Assembly: GCF_021654335.1 (NCBI RefSeq)
Contig: NZ_AP023423.1
Location: 404,001 to 468,000, forward strand
Origin: Sideroxyarcus emersonii
GTDB taxonomy: Bacteria > Pseudomonadota > Gammaproteobacteria > Burkholderiales > Gallionellaceae
DNA length: 64,000 bases
Direction of reading: 5' to 3'
The position numbers were made by a program, and so were the translations under genes. The notes under the pieces were generated by a model. The model was not told the DNA's origin and searched no databases. It saw only the letters and a list, made by a program, of their open reading frames with translations. Positions 35,744 through 44,541 of the stretch are shown here, piece after piece (within the stretch, counting starts at the first letter, position 1; each line of letters opens with the position of its first letter).

Positions 35744-38140
35744 ATGGCCAGTCCGGCACAAGGCAATATGAACGACATGGGGTTGCGGTTGGAGTTCACC
35801 AAGAACCTCAACCACGTCACCAACAAGATCCATGCTACCAGCAACATCGACGAGATCATGCTGGACGTCAGCAAGGATATCTGCAGCCTGTTCAATGCGG
35901 ACAGGCTGACGATCTACGTGGTCGGCGAAGACAAGGCGTCGCTGATCTCCAAGGTCAAGACCGGGCTGAACTCGTTCAAGGACCTCAAGTTGCCGATCGC
36001 CGAGCAGAGCATTGCGGGCTATGCCGCCTTCCACAAGAAGATGCTCAACCTCAAGGATGTCTACGACGAGCATGAGCTGGCGGCCTACAGTTCGACCTTG
36101 CGTTTCCTGCAGGATGTGGACAGGCGCACCGGCTATCGCACCAAGCAGATGCTGGTCGCGCCCATCGTCGATGTCGAAGGCGGTGACCTGATCGGGGTGA
36201 TGCAGGTCATCAACAACAAGGCCGGCATACCCTTCCCGTCGATGGTGGAAGAAGGCGCGCGTGAGCTGGCGCAGACCTTGGCGGTGGCGCTCAAGCAGCG
36301 CCAGCAGCAGGCCAGCACGGTCAAGACCAAATACGATTACCTTGTTGCCGATGCCGTGATGTCGGCGGCCGAATTCGAACTGGCGACGCGCACCGCCCGA
36401 CGCAAGGGCATCGATGTGGAAGAGGTGTTGCTGAACGAATTCCAGGTCAAGCCGGAAGCGCTGGGCAAGGCATTGTCCAGTTTCTTCGGTGTGCCGTATG
36501 AACCGTACAAGCCAGACCGGATCAAGCCGTCCGAGCTGTTGCGCAACCTGAAGCGCGAGTATGTGGAAAGCAGCCACTGGGTGCCGGTGGACGATACGCC
36601 GGAAGGGGTGGTGATTCTCACCACCGACCCGGAGCGGATCCAGGCTTCGCGCGTGGTCAACAACATCTTCCCCAAGAACCGCCTGATCTACAAGGTGTGT
36701 ACCCAGCGCGAATTCAAGGCCACGCTCGACCTGTTCTACGGCGGTGGCGGTGGCGGGGTGGGCGATGTCACCGGCAGTTTCGAAGACATGGGGAGCATGG
36801 ACGACCTGCTCACCTCGCTGGGCAGCGGCGAGGAGGAAGATGCGAACGGTGCCAGCCAGGATGATGTCAGCGCTGCGGCCGACAACGAACTGGTCAAGCT
36901 GGTCAACAAGATCATCATCGATGCATACAAGATGGGAGCATCGGATATCCATGTCGAACCGCAGCCCGGCAAGGCCAAGACCTTGATACGCTTGCGCAAG
37001 GACGGCTCGCTGATGAATTACATCGAAGTGCCCTCCACCTTCCGCAATGCGCTGGTCACGCGCCTGAAGATCATGTGCGATCTGGATATTTCGGAGAAGC
37101 GCAAGCCGCAGGACGGCAAGATCAAGTTCAAGAAGTACGGTCCGCTGGATATCGAGCTGCGCGTGGCGACCATCCCTTCGCAGGGCGGTGTCGAGGATGT
37201 GGTGATGCGTATCCTGGCTTCCGGCGAGCCCATTCCACTCGACCAGATGGGCTTCTCGGCCCGCAATCTGGAACTGGTGAAGAAGACGGTCAGCAAGCCC
37301 TACGGCCTGTTTTTCGTGTGCGGCCCGACCGGTTCCGGTAAGACCACCACGCTGCATTCGATCCTGAAGCATATCAACACGCCGGATACCAAGATCTGGA
37401 CGGCGGAAGATCCGGTGGAAATCACGCAGAAAGGTCTGCGCCAGGTGCAGGTCAACAAGAAGGCCGGTCTTGATTTTGCGACAGTGATGCGCTCATTCCT
37501 GCGTGCCGACCCGGACGTGATCATGGTCGGCGAAATGCGCGACAAGGAAACGGTTTCCACCGGCATCGAGGCGTCGCTGACCGGCCACCTGGTGTTCGCC
37601 ACCCTGCACACCAACAGTGCGCCGGAATCGATCATCCGCCTGCTCGACATGGGCATGGACCCCTTCAACTTCGCCGATGCGCTGCTCGGCATCTTGGCGC
37701 AGCGTCTGGCCAAGCGCCTGTGCAAGGATTGCAAGAAAGCGCATATCGCCACGCAGGACGAGATCAAGGCCCTGCTCACCGAATATGCGGCCGAGCTGAT
37801 GAATACGGAAACCTGGAAAAAAGACCCGAATGCAGCCTACAAGGCTCTCTATGCCGAGTGGGTCCGCTTGTTCGGGGACGACAAGGGGCAGATCACGCTG
37901 TACGAGAAGGTTGGTTGCGAGAAATGCTCCGGCACCGGTTATCGCGGGCGCGTCGGCCTGCACGAACTGCTGATCGGTACCGATCCGGTGAAAAAAGCCA
38001 TCCAGGAACATGCGCGCGTCGCGGAACTGTTTGCCATCGCGCTGGAAGAAGGGATGCGCACCTTGAAGCAGGACGGTATCGAGAAGGTGTTGAGCGGCAT
38101 CACCGACATCCACCAGGTTCGTGCCGTCTGTATCAAGTAG
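35744..38140 (+). CDS. GAF-domain PilB/GspE-type assembly ATPase
   Basis: 798 residues. An N-terminal GAF domain (about 25-195), a GspE-N/MshEN-like domain (about 205-330; RRKGIDVEEVLLNEF, then GVPYEPY), an acidic linker, and a full secretion ATPase (about 385-790). Walker A GPTGSGKTTT (about 526-535), Asp box TAEDPVE, Walker B VIMVGEMRD, His box ATLHTNSAPE, and the tetracysteine zinc site (CKDC about 659, CEKC about 726) are all present. It should power pilus or type II-like assembly. A GAF front end is not usual for PilB or GspE. ATG 35744 has GAGGAG at 35730-35735. No pilC/pilD or gsp genes are adjacent. Confidence 0.9.
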   Translation: MASPAQGNMNDMGLRLEFTKNLNHVTNKIHATSNIDEIMLDVSKDICSLFNADRLTIYVVGEDKASLISKVKTGLNSFKDLKLPIAEQSIAGYAAFHKKMLNLKDVYDEHELAAYSSTLRFLQDVDRRTGYRTKQMLVAPIVDVEGGDLIGVMQVINNKAGIPFPSMVEEGARELAQTLAVALKQRQQQASTVKTKYDYLVADAVMSAAEFELATRTARRKGIDVEEVLLNEFQVKPEALGKALSSFFGVPYEPYKPDRIKPSELLRNLKREYVESSHWVPVDDTPEGVVILTTDPERIQASRVVNNIFPKNRLIYKVCTQREFKATLDLFYGGGGGGVGDVTGSFEDMGSMDDLLTSLGSGEEEDANGASQDDVSAAADNELVKLVNKIIIDAYKMGASDIHVEPQPGKAKTLIRLRKDGSLMNYIEVPSTFRNALVTRLKIMCDLDISEKRKPQDGKIKFKKYGPLDIELRVATIPSQGGVEDVVMRILASGEPIPLDQMGFSARNLELVKKTVSKPYGLFFVCGPTGSGKTTTLHSILKHINTPDTKIWTAEDPVEITQKGLRQVQVNKKAGLDFATVMRSFLRADPDVIMVGEMRDKETVSTGIEASLTGHLVFATLHTNSAPESIIRLLDMGMDPFNFADALLGILAQRLAKRLCKDCKKAHIATQDEIKALLTEYAAELMNTETWKKDPNAAYKALYAEWVRLFGDDKGQITLYEKVGCEKCSGTGYRGRVGLHELLIGTDPVKKAIQEHARVAELFAIALEEGMRTLKQDGIEKVLSGITDIHQVRAVCIK

Positions 38141-38171
38141 CTTTAGCTCCACTGCAGAATCGGGAATAGTT

Positions 38172-39761
38172 ATGATGCAAAGCGAGAATCTGTTGCACCG
38201 ACTGGAAGAATTGAATGCGATTGGTGTGGCTCTTTCTAGTGAGCGGGATATTGATCGGCTGCTGGAGACCATCCTGGTTGCCGCCAAGCGAATCACCAAT
38301 GCCGATGCAGGAACTTTGTATCTGTATGAGCCAGAAAATAAACAGCTCAAATTCTCGATCATGCGCACTGACTCGCTGGGCACCGCGCAGGGTGGTACTA
38401 GTGGCAATCCCATTACGCCTTATCCAATCCAACTGATCGACAAGGATGGGAAACCCAACCATTCTATGGTGGTTGCGCATGTTGTATTGGAAGATGTGAC
38501 GGTGAATATCCCTGATGCCTATACCGCCGAGGGCTTTGACTTTTCGGGTACCAAAAGCTTCGACAAGAAGAATGGCTATCGCTCTACTTCGTTCCTTGCA
38601 GTGCCGATGAAGAACCATGAGCGCCAAATCATCGGAGTTTTGCAGCTCATTAATGCGCAGGATAGGGAAAGTGGCGTGATTGTGTCGTTCTCTGAAGACG
38701 ATCAGCATCTGCTTGAGTCTTTGGCTTCGCAGGCGGCCATCGCCCTAACCAATCGGCGCCTTATTCAGCAGCTTGAGGACTTGTTTGAATCATTGATCAA
38801 CCTCATTAACACGGCCATCGACGATAAATCGCCCTATACCGGCGGGCACTGCGAACGTGTACCTGCCCTGACCATGATGCTGGCCGAGGCGGCGAACCAC
38901 TCCAGACTCGGCGTGCTGAAAGACTTCAACCTGACCGACAAGGACCGTTACGAACTCAAGATCGCCGGGTTGTTGCACGATTGCGGCAAGATCACCACGC
39001 CGGTCCACGTGGTCGACAAATCCACCAAGCTGCAAACCATCTTCGACCGCATACACATGATCGACACGCGTTTCGAGGTGCTGAAGCGCGATGCGGAGAT
39101 CGAGATGCTCAGGGGCGGCAGGACTCAGGCGGATTATCAGGCACTGATCGGGCAGCTCGGCGACGAGCGCGAATTCCTGCGCCTGTGCAACGTCGGTTCG
39201 GAGAAGATGCGCGATGCCGATATCGCCCGCGTGCACCAGATCGCCAAGCGCCAATGGCGCAATGCCGAGGGCAAATTGGCGGATTTCCTGAGCGAGGAGG
39301 AAATCGAGAACCTGACCATCCGTTCGGGTACCCTGAACGCGGCTGAACGCGAGATCATCAATCGTCACATCAACGTCACTATCAAGATGCTGGAGGCGTT
39401 GCCCTGGCCGAACCACCTGAAGCGGGTGCCCGAATATGCCGGCGGGCATCATGAGCGTATGGACGGCAAGGGTTATCCCAAGGGGCTGACGCGTGACCAG
39501 ATGTCGGTACAGGCGCGGGTCATGGGTATCGCCGATATCTTCGAGGCGCTGACGGCCAAGGACCGCCCCTACAAGGAAGGCAAGACGCTCACTGAATCGC
39601 TGACGATTCTGGGTAAATTCAAGGAGAACGGCCATATCGATCCCGACCTGTTCGATGTGTTCATCCGCGAAAAGGTCTATCTCGATTACGCCAGGCAATT
39701 CCTCCGGCCGGAACAGATCGACGAGGTGGACGAAAGCAGGATACCCGGCTATACGCCCTGA
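38172..39761 (+). CDS. GAF-HD-GYP c-di-GMP phosphodiesterase
   Basis: 529 residues: GAF domain (about 20-195), then HD-GYP (about 225-510) with LLHDCGK (His about 268) and GGHHERMDGKGYPKGL (about 425), so c-di-GMP hydrolysis is expected. A roughly 85-residue insert between these motifs (FDRIHMIDTRFEVLKRD onward) lengthens the domain. The DNA of the GAF part is poorer in GC (about 45-53%) than the HD-GYP part (about 62%), with a change near 38,800. It is the last gene of the eight-gene operon and is followed by a strong terminator. ATG 38172 and 38175 are both possible starts. Confidence 0.92.
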   Translation: MMQSENLLHRLEELNAIGVALSSERDIDRLLETILVAAKRITNADAGTLYLYEPENKQLKFSIMRTDSLGTAQGGTSGNPITPYPIQLIDKDGKPNHSMVVAHVVLEDVTVNIPDAYTAEGFDFSGTKSFDKKNGYRSTSFLAVPMKNHERQIIGVLQLINAQDRESGVIVSFSEDDQHLLESLASQAAIALTNRRLIQQLEDLFESLINLINTAIDDKSPYTGGHCERVPALTMMLAEAANHSRLGVLKDFNLTDKDRYELKIAGLLHDCGKITTPVHVVDKSTKLQTIFDRIHMIDTRFEVLKRDAEIEMLRGGRTQADYQALIGQLGDEREFLRLCNVGSEKMRDADIARVHQIAKRQWRNAEGKLADFLSEEEIENLTIRSGTLNAAEREIINRHINVTIKMLEALPWPNHLKRVPEYAGGHHERMDGKGYPKGLTRDQMSVQARVMGIADIFEALTAKDRPYKEGKTLTESLTILGKFKENGHIDPDLFDVFIREKVYLDYARQFLRPEQIDEVDESRIPGYTP

Positions 39762-39786
39762 CTCTTGCTTTAAGCGGGTCGGGGTG

Positions 39787-39823
39787 ACAAAAATCGTCAG
39801 CCGGCTGACGATTTTTGTTTTGG
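39787..39823 (+). terminator. strong terminator of the signalling operon
   Basis: A perfect 32-nt palindrome (39787-39818): 16-bp arms starting ACAAAAATCG and meeting at GGCTGACG, followed by TTTTGG. It lies 25 bp after the HD-GYP stop. Being symmetric with A/T flanks it could stop transcription on both strands. Confidence 0.9.
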
Positions 39824-39893
39824 TCAAATGTTTATTCGTGTAAGTCTGGTGAATAAGCTGAGGGAGCGATAGGTTTTTTTGTGAACTTAACGT

Positions 39894-39910
39894 TTGGCAC
39901 GGCTTCTGCT
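39894..39910 (+). promoter_or_regulatory. sigma54 (RpoN) promoter of pilA
   Basis: TTGGCACGGCTTCTGCT matches the -24/-12 consensus: GG at 39896-39897 and GC at 39908-39909 are 10 bp apart. The start site should be near 39921, leaving a leader of about 55 nt. Type IV pilin genes are classically RpoN-dependent under PilSR, which are not in this window. Confidence 0.85.
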
Positions 39911-39976
39911 AGTATGTATGAGCACACCATGTGTGTAGCCCGCAAAGGCACAATAAATTCTTCCAAGGAGCTCAAT

Positions 39977-40561
39977 ATGAAACAAATTCAAAAAGGTTTC
40001 ACCCTGATCGAGCTGATGATCGTGGTTGCGATCATCGGTATTCTGGCGGCGGTGGCGATTCCTGCTTATCAGGACTATGTGGTCAAGGCCAAGCTGTCCA
40101 AAGTGGTTACATCTCTGGATCCCATCAAGACAGCAATCGCCATGTACTATCAGGAGAATGGATCGTTCCCGACTACTGGGGCTGCCACAACCGACGCATG
40201 GCTTTATGGCGCTACGGCTGGAACGGGAACACCATCGGTATGGACCTCTCTGGGTTTAACGACTGTTAACCTGCCGCCGGAACTGAGTCGGATTGATTAT
40301 TCTGCATCTGCATCAGGCGACCAGTATGGATTGTCGCTCACATTTGCGACCGGAAAGATAAAGGCGACTACGATTGACGGCCAGTCGGTGGTTCTTGGTC
40401 CAGTCACGGGCCAAACGGTTGCGGCAGGTGGCACGATCACTCTGGCTGCAAGTGGCGTCGGGGCCGGCATGACTTCGCTGCCAGTTCTCTACGCGTGCAG
40501 CACTAATTTGGATACGATCGCCAAGAAATTCTTCAATAATTCCGGCGCAAATTGTCCTTAA
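39977..40561 (+). CDS. pilA: type IV major pilin PilA
   Basis: 194-residue prepilin. The short leader MKQIQKG is cut by PilD before Phe8, and the mature protein begins [27 protein letters not shown], the hydrophobic assembly helix with Glu5. The globular part ends with a disulfide-type pair (YACST ... NCP). ATG 39977 has AAGGAG at 39965-39970; the longer upstream frame is not a prepilin. It is about 30-40 residues longer than common PilA proteins, with a Gly/Thr-rich stretch. A sigma54 promoter and a terminator frame it as its own transcription unit. Confidence 0.95.
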   Translation: MKQIQKGFTLIELMIVVAIIGILAAVAIPAYQDYVVKAKLSKVVTSLDPIKTAIAMYYQENGSFPTTGAATTDAWLYGATAGTGTPSVWTSLGLTTVNLPPELSRIDYSASASGDQYGLSLTFATGKIKATTIDGQSVVLGPVTGQTVAAGGTITLAASGVGAGMTSLPVLYACSTNLDTIAKKFFNNSGANCP

Positions 40562-40574
40562 AGCATTATTTAGT

Positions 40575-40608
40575 GCAAAAAGGCCCCTCCATGGAGGGGC
40601 CTTTTTTT
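40575..40608 (+). terminator. Rho-independent terminator after pilA
   Basis: AAAAAGGCCCCTCC pairs with GGAGGGGCCTTTTT around an AT turn, followed by TT; perfect stem. It leaves only weak read-through into the next gene, fitting a much higher level of pilin. Confidence 0.93.
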
Positions 40609-40621
40609 GCGTGAGGAATAC

Positions 40622-42301
40622 GTGAAACATCGTGCCAGATTGATCAATTATTTTTCCCGGCATGACCGGGGCTGGGTATTGGGGCTGTGCGCGCTGGTAG
40701 GCGCAATCTATTTACCATTTCTCGGCAGCCAATTTTTTTTCGATGACTTGAGTTTTTTTTCTACCGATACCGTTGAGGTATACAAGAGCAATAGTTTCGA
40801 TTTCGGCCTGCGCTGGCTGCCTTATGCCAGCCTAGGCAGGTTATACGCGATATTCAGCAGTGAATTTTCGTACATCTACCGTTTATGCAACATGCTGCTG
40901 CATGCTGCCAATGCGGTTTTGCTATTTTATTTCCTGCGTAACCTGGTCGCTGCGGTTCAGGCGTATGAGATTGAGCCTGCGCGTGCGGTACGTGGTGCAT
41001 GGTTCGGGGCATCGGTGTTCGCCCTGCATCCAGTGGCGGCATTTGCCGTCGGATATGTAATCCAGATCAGCGTCCTGATGAGCACGCTGTTCTCGCTGCT
41101 GATGCTCCTCGCGTATTTGCACGGTCTGTTGAGCGGTGAAAGGCGCTGGTTTGCCCTGGCGGTACTCGCCTATTTCCTGGCCTGTTTTTCGAAAGAGCAC
41201 AGCGTACTAATGCCTGCGGTGTTATGGGCTATGGGTTTGTTGCTGAGCAGCGGGAAGCGGGTTGATCGGCATGTATTGTGGCTGACCTGGTTGGCGCTCA
41301 TTGCCATTGCGCTATTTGTTACTTTGCGTGCACACGGCGTGCTGGGCAGTCCTTACGAGCCGATGGCCAAGCAGTTGTTCGCGCAGCAGGGTATCGAAGA
41401 AAGCACGCCGGTGTTGCATCTGCTCAGTGCCCTGACGCAGGCAGGCTTGTTCTTCAAATATCTGCTGTTGTGGATATTGCCGGACCCGACGTTAATGTCG
41501 ATCGACATGCGCGAAACTTTCCTTGCTGCGGCAACATCATGGCAGGCGTGGCTCGGCGGCATTGCCTTCATGCTATACGGAATGTTTGGTATTCGTCTGC
41601 TGCTGCGCGGCGGTACGAGCGGCCTGTTCGGCTTCGCCATGCTTTATCCCTGGCTGTTATTCTGGGTAGAGATGGCGGGGATTCGCATGCAGGAGCCTTT
41701 CGTGCTGTATCGCAGCTATCTGTGGATGCCCGGTATGGCTTTGTTTATACCTATTGTCTTGGCAAAGTTGCCGGAACAAAGGGGGAGACTGATAATGGTC
41801 TGTCTGCTGCTGTTGTTCATTCCATTATCGTGGGCGCGTTTGTGGATTTTTTCGGATAGTTATCGCTTGTGGAATGAGGCTGCGATTCTGCTTAAGGATG
41901 AACAGGTGGCTGGAGCGGATCGTATTTATTTTAACCGCGGGCAAGCCGAGATGGCTGAAAAGAAGTGGGAGGCTGCCGCAGCCGATTTCAAACGTGCATC
42001 CGATATAAGTCCGGAATTGGAGCCTATACATTATTTGTTGGGAGCGGCATATGGCAATGCTGGACGATTCGCGGAGGCGCTGACGCAATTCGATACAGCA
42101 ATATCCCTCCAGCCAGACGATAGCCAAGTATATTTTTCCAAAGGGATGACTCTAAAACTCCTGCATCGGGACGAGGAGTCAATGCTGCAGATGGAGCAAA
42201 GTTGCAAACTTAACAATAAGGTGGCCTGCCTGATTCTGAAAGTTCAGCATCGAGGACGCAATTCGATGGGAGAAAATCAAGGTGATGGTTCAACTAATTG
42301 A
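40622..42301 (+). CDS. polytopic GT-C-like membrane protein with TPR tail (possible pilin glycosyltransferase)
   Basis: 559 residues: about 10-12 membrane helices (1-430) and a C-terminal TPR domain (about 440-540; YFNRGQAEMAEKKWEAAAADFKRA and AEALTQFDTAISLQPDD). An acidic pair (FFDDLSFF) in the first loop after helix 1, with a later KEHS motif, is the layout of GT-C enzymes such as the TMTC O-mannosyltransferases. It lies right after pilA, where many bacteria keep a pilin-modifying enzyme, so pilin glycosylation is a fair guess. GTG 40622 with GAGGAA close before it is the likely start. GC is near 50%, lower than neighbours. Confidence 0.6.
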   Translation: MKHRARLINYFSRHDRGWVLGLCALVGAIYLPFLGSQFFFDDLSFFSTDTVEVYKSNSFDFGLRWLPYASLGRLYAIFSSEFSYIYRLCNMLLHAANAVLLFYFLRNLVAAVQAYEIEPARAVRGAWFGASVFALHPVAAFAVGYVIQISVLMSTLFSLLMLLAYLHGLLSGERRWFALAVLAYFLACFSKEHSVLMPAVLWAMGLLLSSGKRVDRHVLWLTWLALIAIALFVTLRAHGVLGSPYEPMAKQLFAQQGIEESTPVLHLLSALTQAGLFFKYLLLWILPDPTLMSIDMRETFLAAATSWQAWLGGIAFMLYGMFGIRLLLRGGTSGLFGFAMLYPWLLFWVEMAGIRMQEPFVLYRSYLWMPGMALFIPIVLAKLPEQRGRLIMVCLLLLFIPLSWARLWIFSDSYRLWNEAAILLKDEQVAGADRIYFNRGQAEMAEKKWEAAAADFKRASDISPELEPIHYLLGAAYGNAGRFAEALTQFDTAISLQPDDSQVYFSKGMTLKLLHRDEESMLQMEQSCKLNNKVACLILKVQHRGRNSMGENQGDGSTN

Positions 42302-42422
42302 TTTATTTTAATAAAAACGAATGGAAATTATTTTTCATAAAATCGCTAAAGTTTCAGAAATCTTTGTCGATACACTATCCATACGTGCAATTGTGTCCCC
42401 TCGCATTGCTACGTGCCGCCTG

Positions 42423-42461
42423 AATCACCCCTCTTGGCTTATTTGGCCAAGAGGGGTGATT
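42423..42461. terminator. 16-bp perfect hairpin between the GT-C gene and flhD
   Basis: AATCACCCCTCTTGGC (42423-42438) pairs exactly with 42446-42461 over a 7-nt loop. No good T run follows on either strand, so termination is uncertain. It is the only structure seen in the 285-bp gene-free stretch 42302-42586, apart from the flhD Shine-Dalgarno (GAGGGG, 42575-42580). A regulatory leader for flhDC is an alternative. Confidence 0.55.
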
Positions 42462-42586
42462 CCGTTCATTTGTAGGTCATATTCCTACACGATAATCGGA
42501 ATACGTCGGATATTTTCCTTGGCGGTTCTCCCCGAGAATGCAATCGTCGTAACAAGACAACACAATGTTTAAGCGAGGGGACTGCT

Positions 42587-42907
42587 ATGAACACGAAGCA
42601 AATGCATGAGGAAATCAAGGAAACGAATCTTTCTTATATGTTGCTTGCGCAGCAAATGATCCGCGACGATAAGGCGAGTGCGATTTTCCGTCTTGGGGTG
42701 AGCGAGGAGTTGGCGGACCTGATTGTCGGGCTTTCTCCGGCGCAGATGCTCAAAATGGCGGCATCTAACATGCTGCTGTGCCGATTCCGCTTTGATGAGC
42801 GCCTGTTGCTCAACATGGTCACCGACTACAACAAGGACAGAATGATGTCGCAGGCGCATGCAGCCATCCTGATGTCCGGCCAGCCTGCCGAAGCCCTGAC
42901 GATCTGA
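42587..42907 (+). CDS. flhD: flagellar master regulator subunit FlhD
   Basis: 106 residues, the usual length. Sequence such as EEIKETNLSYMLLAQQMIRDD and the FRLG and MLLCRFRFDE stretches mark FlhD. With FlhC it forms the hexamer that turns on class II flagellar promoters. The gene starts a large motility region and is 17 bp from flhC. Confidence 0.96.
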   Translation: MNTKQMHEEIKETNLSYMLLAQQMIRDDKASAIFRLGVSEELADLIVGLSPAQMLKMAASNMLLCRFRFDERLLLNMVTDYNKDRMMSQAHAAILMSGQPAEALTI

Positions 42908-42924
42908 GCGGACGGGCCAAAATC

Positions 42925-43464
42925 ATGCGGAACAAGAGCGTTGTGAACGAGGCGCGCGAGATCCAGATAGCGGTCGACCTTATCGAGCTGGGCGCGCGCC
43001 TGCAGTTGTTGCAGGAGGAGACCGGGTTGAGCCGGGAGCGGTTGTTGCGGCTCTATAAAGAGGTCAAGGGCGAGTCGCCATCCAAGGGCATGTTGCCATA
43101 TTCGACCGACTGGTTCATGAGCTGGTTGCCCAACATCCATTCCTCCCTGTTTATGGGGATACATCAATATCTGACCAGGAACGCCGGCATCTCCGGTGTG
43201 GAGGCTCTGATCAAAAGCTATCGCCTCTATCTTGAACAGGTGGAGGTGGTCGATGAGCCAGTCCTGAGCATTACTCGAGCATGGTTCCTGATCCGCTTCT
43301 TCGATGCCGGAATGCTGCAACTGACAGAATGCAAAGAGTGTGGAGGGCAATTCGTGGTGCACAGTAACGAACTCTGTGCGAACTACAGTTGCGGTATCTG
43401 CCGCCCCCCTTCGCGTGCGGGAAAAACGAAAAAAGCTGCGCAAGCCGAGGCCGCAGTCGCCTAA
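42925..43464 (+). CDS. flhC: flagellar master regulator subunit FlhC
   Basis: 179 residues. The zinc-binding cysteines of FlhC are present (CKECGG and CGICRPP near the C-terminus). FlhC binds DNA in the FlhD4C2 complex. Its stop codon is inside the -35 element of a sigma28-type promoter for motA. Confidence 0.96.
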   Translation: MRNKSVVNEAREIQIAVDLIELGARLQLLQEETGLSRERLLRLYKEVKGESPSKGMLPYSTDWFMSWLPNIHSSLFMGIHQYLTRNAGISGVEALIKSYRLYLEQVEVVDEPVLSITRAWFLIRFFDAGMLQLTECKECGGQFVVHSNELCANYSCGICRPPSRAGKTKKAAQAEAAVA

Positions 43465-43488
43465 AGTTCTTGTACCGGGCGCCGCTAC
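43462..43488 (+). promoter_or_regulatory. sigma28 (FliA) promoter for motAB
   Basis: TAAAGTTC (43462-43469), an 11-bp spacer, and GCCGCTAC (43481-43488) closely match TAAAGTTT-N11-GCCGATAA. The flhC TAA stop is the first part of the -35 box. Leader to motA is about 160 nt. Confidence 0.8.
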
Positions 43489-43653
43489 TACTGACGAGTA
43501 GGTATCATCAGCAGTGGCGGCGTTGTTGCGTCCGGGATTGCTGAAAACTGAAATGCTGCGGAATTTTCATCCTGTTCCATGCATGAACAGGGCGCCTGGC
43601 TGCTACGATACCATCGTAAAATCAAGAAAGTTTCGACTCGAGGGAGCGTAAAA

Positions 43654-44508
43654 ATGCTGGTGATTGTTGGTTATATCGTGGTTCTGGGCTCCGTCTTCGG
43701 CGGTTTCGCCCTGGCCGGCGGGCATCTGGGAGCATTGTTCCAGCCACTGGAGTTGCTGATGATCGGCGGCGGTGCGCTGGGGGCCTTTTTTGTCGGCAAC
43801 ACCATGAAATCGGTGAAGGCCACCTTCAAAGACCTGCCGAGCGTGTTTAAAGGCGCGAAATACACCAAAGAAAGCTACATGGAGCTGATGGCGCTGATGT
43901 ACGAGCTGCTCGGCAAAGTGCGCAAAGAAGGCCTGATGTCCATCGAGGGCGATGTCGAGAATCCGCATGAAAGTCCGGTATTCGCAAAATACCCGAAGAT
44001 ATTGGCCGACCACCACGCGGTCGAATTCATGACCGATTATTTGCGCATTATGGTCAGCGGCAACCTCAATGCCATGGAAATCGAAAACCTGATGGATGTG
44101 GAGATCGAGACGCACCACCACGAAGCGCTGGTGTCATCCCATGTTATCGCCAAGCTTGGCGACGGCATGCCGGCTTTCGGTATCGTCGCGGCGGTGATGG
44201 GGGTGGTGCATACCATGGAGTCGGTGGGCATCCCCCCTGCAGAGCTGGGCATGTTGATCGCGCATGCGCTGGTCGGAACCTTCCTCGGCATTCTGCTGGC
44301 ATACGGTTTCGTCGGTCCGCTGGCCGGGCTGCTGGAGCAAAAGGCCGAGGAGGGCAGCAAGATGCTCCAGGCCATCAAGGTCGTCCTGTTGGCAAATCTC
44401 AATGGTTATGCGCCTGCGATGGCGGTCGAATTCGGGCGCAAGGCGCTGAATTCGACCGAGCGCCCCGGTTTCGCCGAGCTGGAAGAACACGTCAAGCAGA
44501 AACGATGA
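43654..44508 (+). CDS. motA: flagellar stator protein MotA
   Basis: 284 residues with four membrane helices (about 5-22, 33-50, 170-190, 200-222) and a large cytoplasmic loop. Family sequences are VIVGYIVVLGSVFGGFALAGG at the start and the proline-bearing helices PAFGIVAAVMGVVHTM. With MotB it forms the proton-driven stator. GAGGGA precedes ATG 43654; the longer frame upstream lacks homology. Confidence 0.97.
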   Translation: MLVIVGYIVVLGSVFGGFALAGGHLGALFQPLELLMIGGGALGAFFVGNTMKSVKATFKDLPSVFKGAKYTKESYMELMALMYELLGKVRKEGLMSIEGDVENPHESPVFAKYPKILADHHAVEFMTDYLRIMVSGNLNAMEIENLMDVEIETHHHEALVSSHVIAKLGDGMPAFGIVAAVMGVVHTMESVGIPPAELGMLIAHALVGTFLGILLAYGFVGPLAGLLEQKAEEGSKMLQAIKVVLLANLNGYAPAMAVEFGRKALNSTERPGFAELEEHVKQKR

Positions 44509-44541
44509 TTGCTTCGATAACAAGACCCATAGTCCACAGTC

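Noticed and set aside
34559..37372. Very long open frame on the minus strand (about 937 codons) opposite the cNMP and GAF-ATPase genes
   Set aside because: It is a GC-rich antisense shadow: composition is His/Gln/Arg-rich, no motifs, and the plus strand carries complete known domains.
42321..42572. 83-codon frame before flhD
   Set aside because: No ribosome site, odd composition, and it runs through the 16-bp hairpin.
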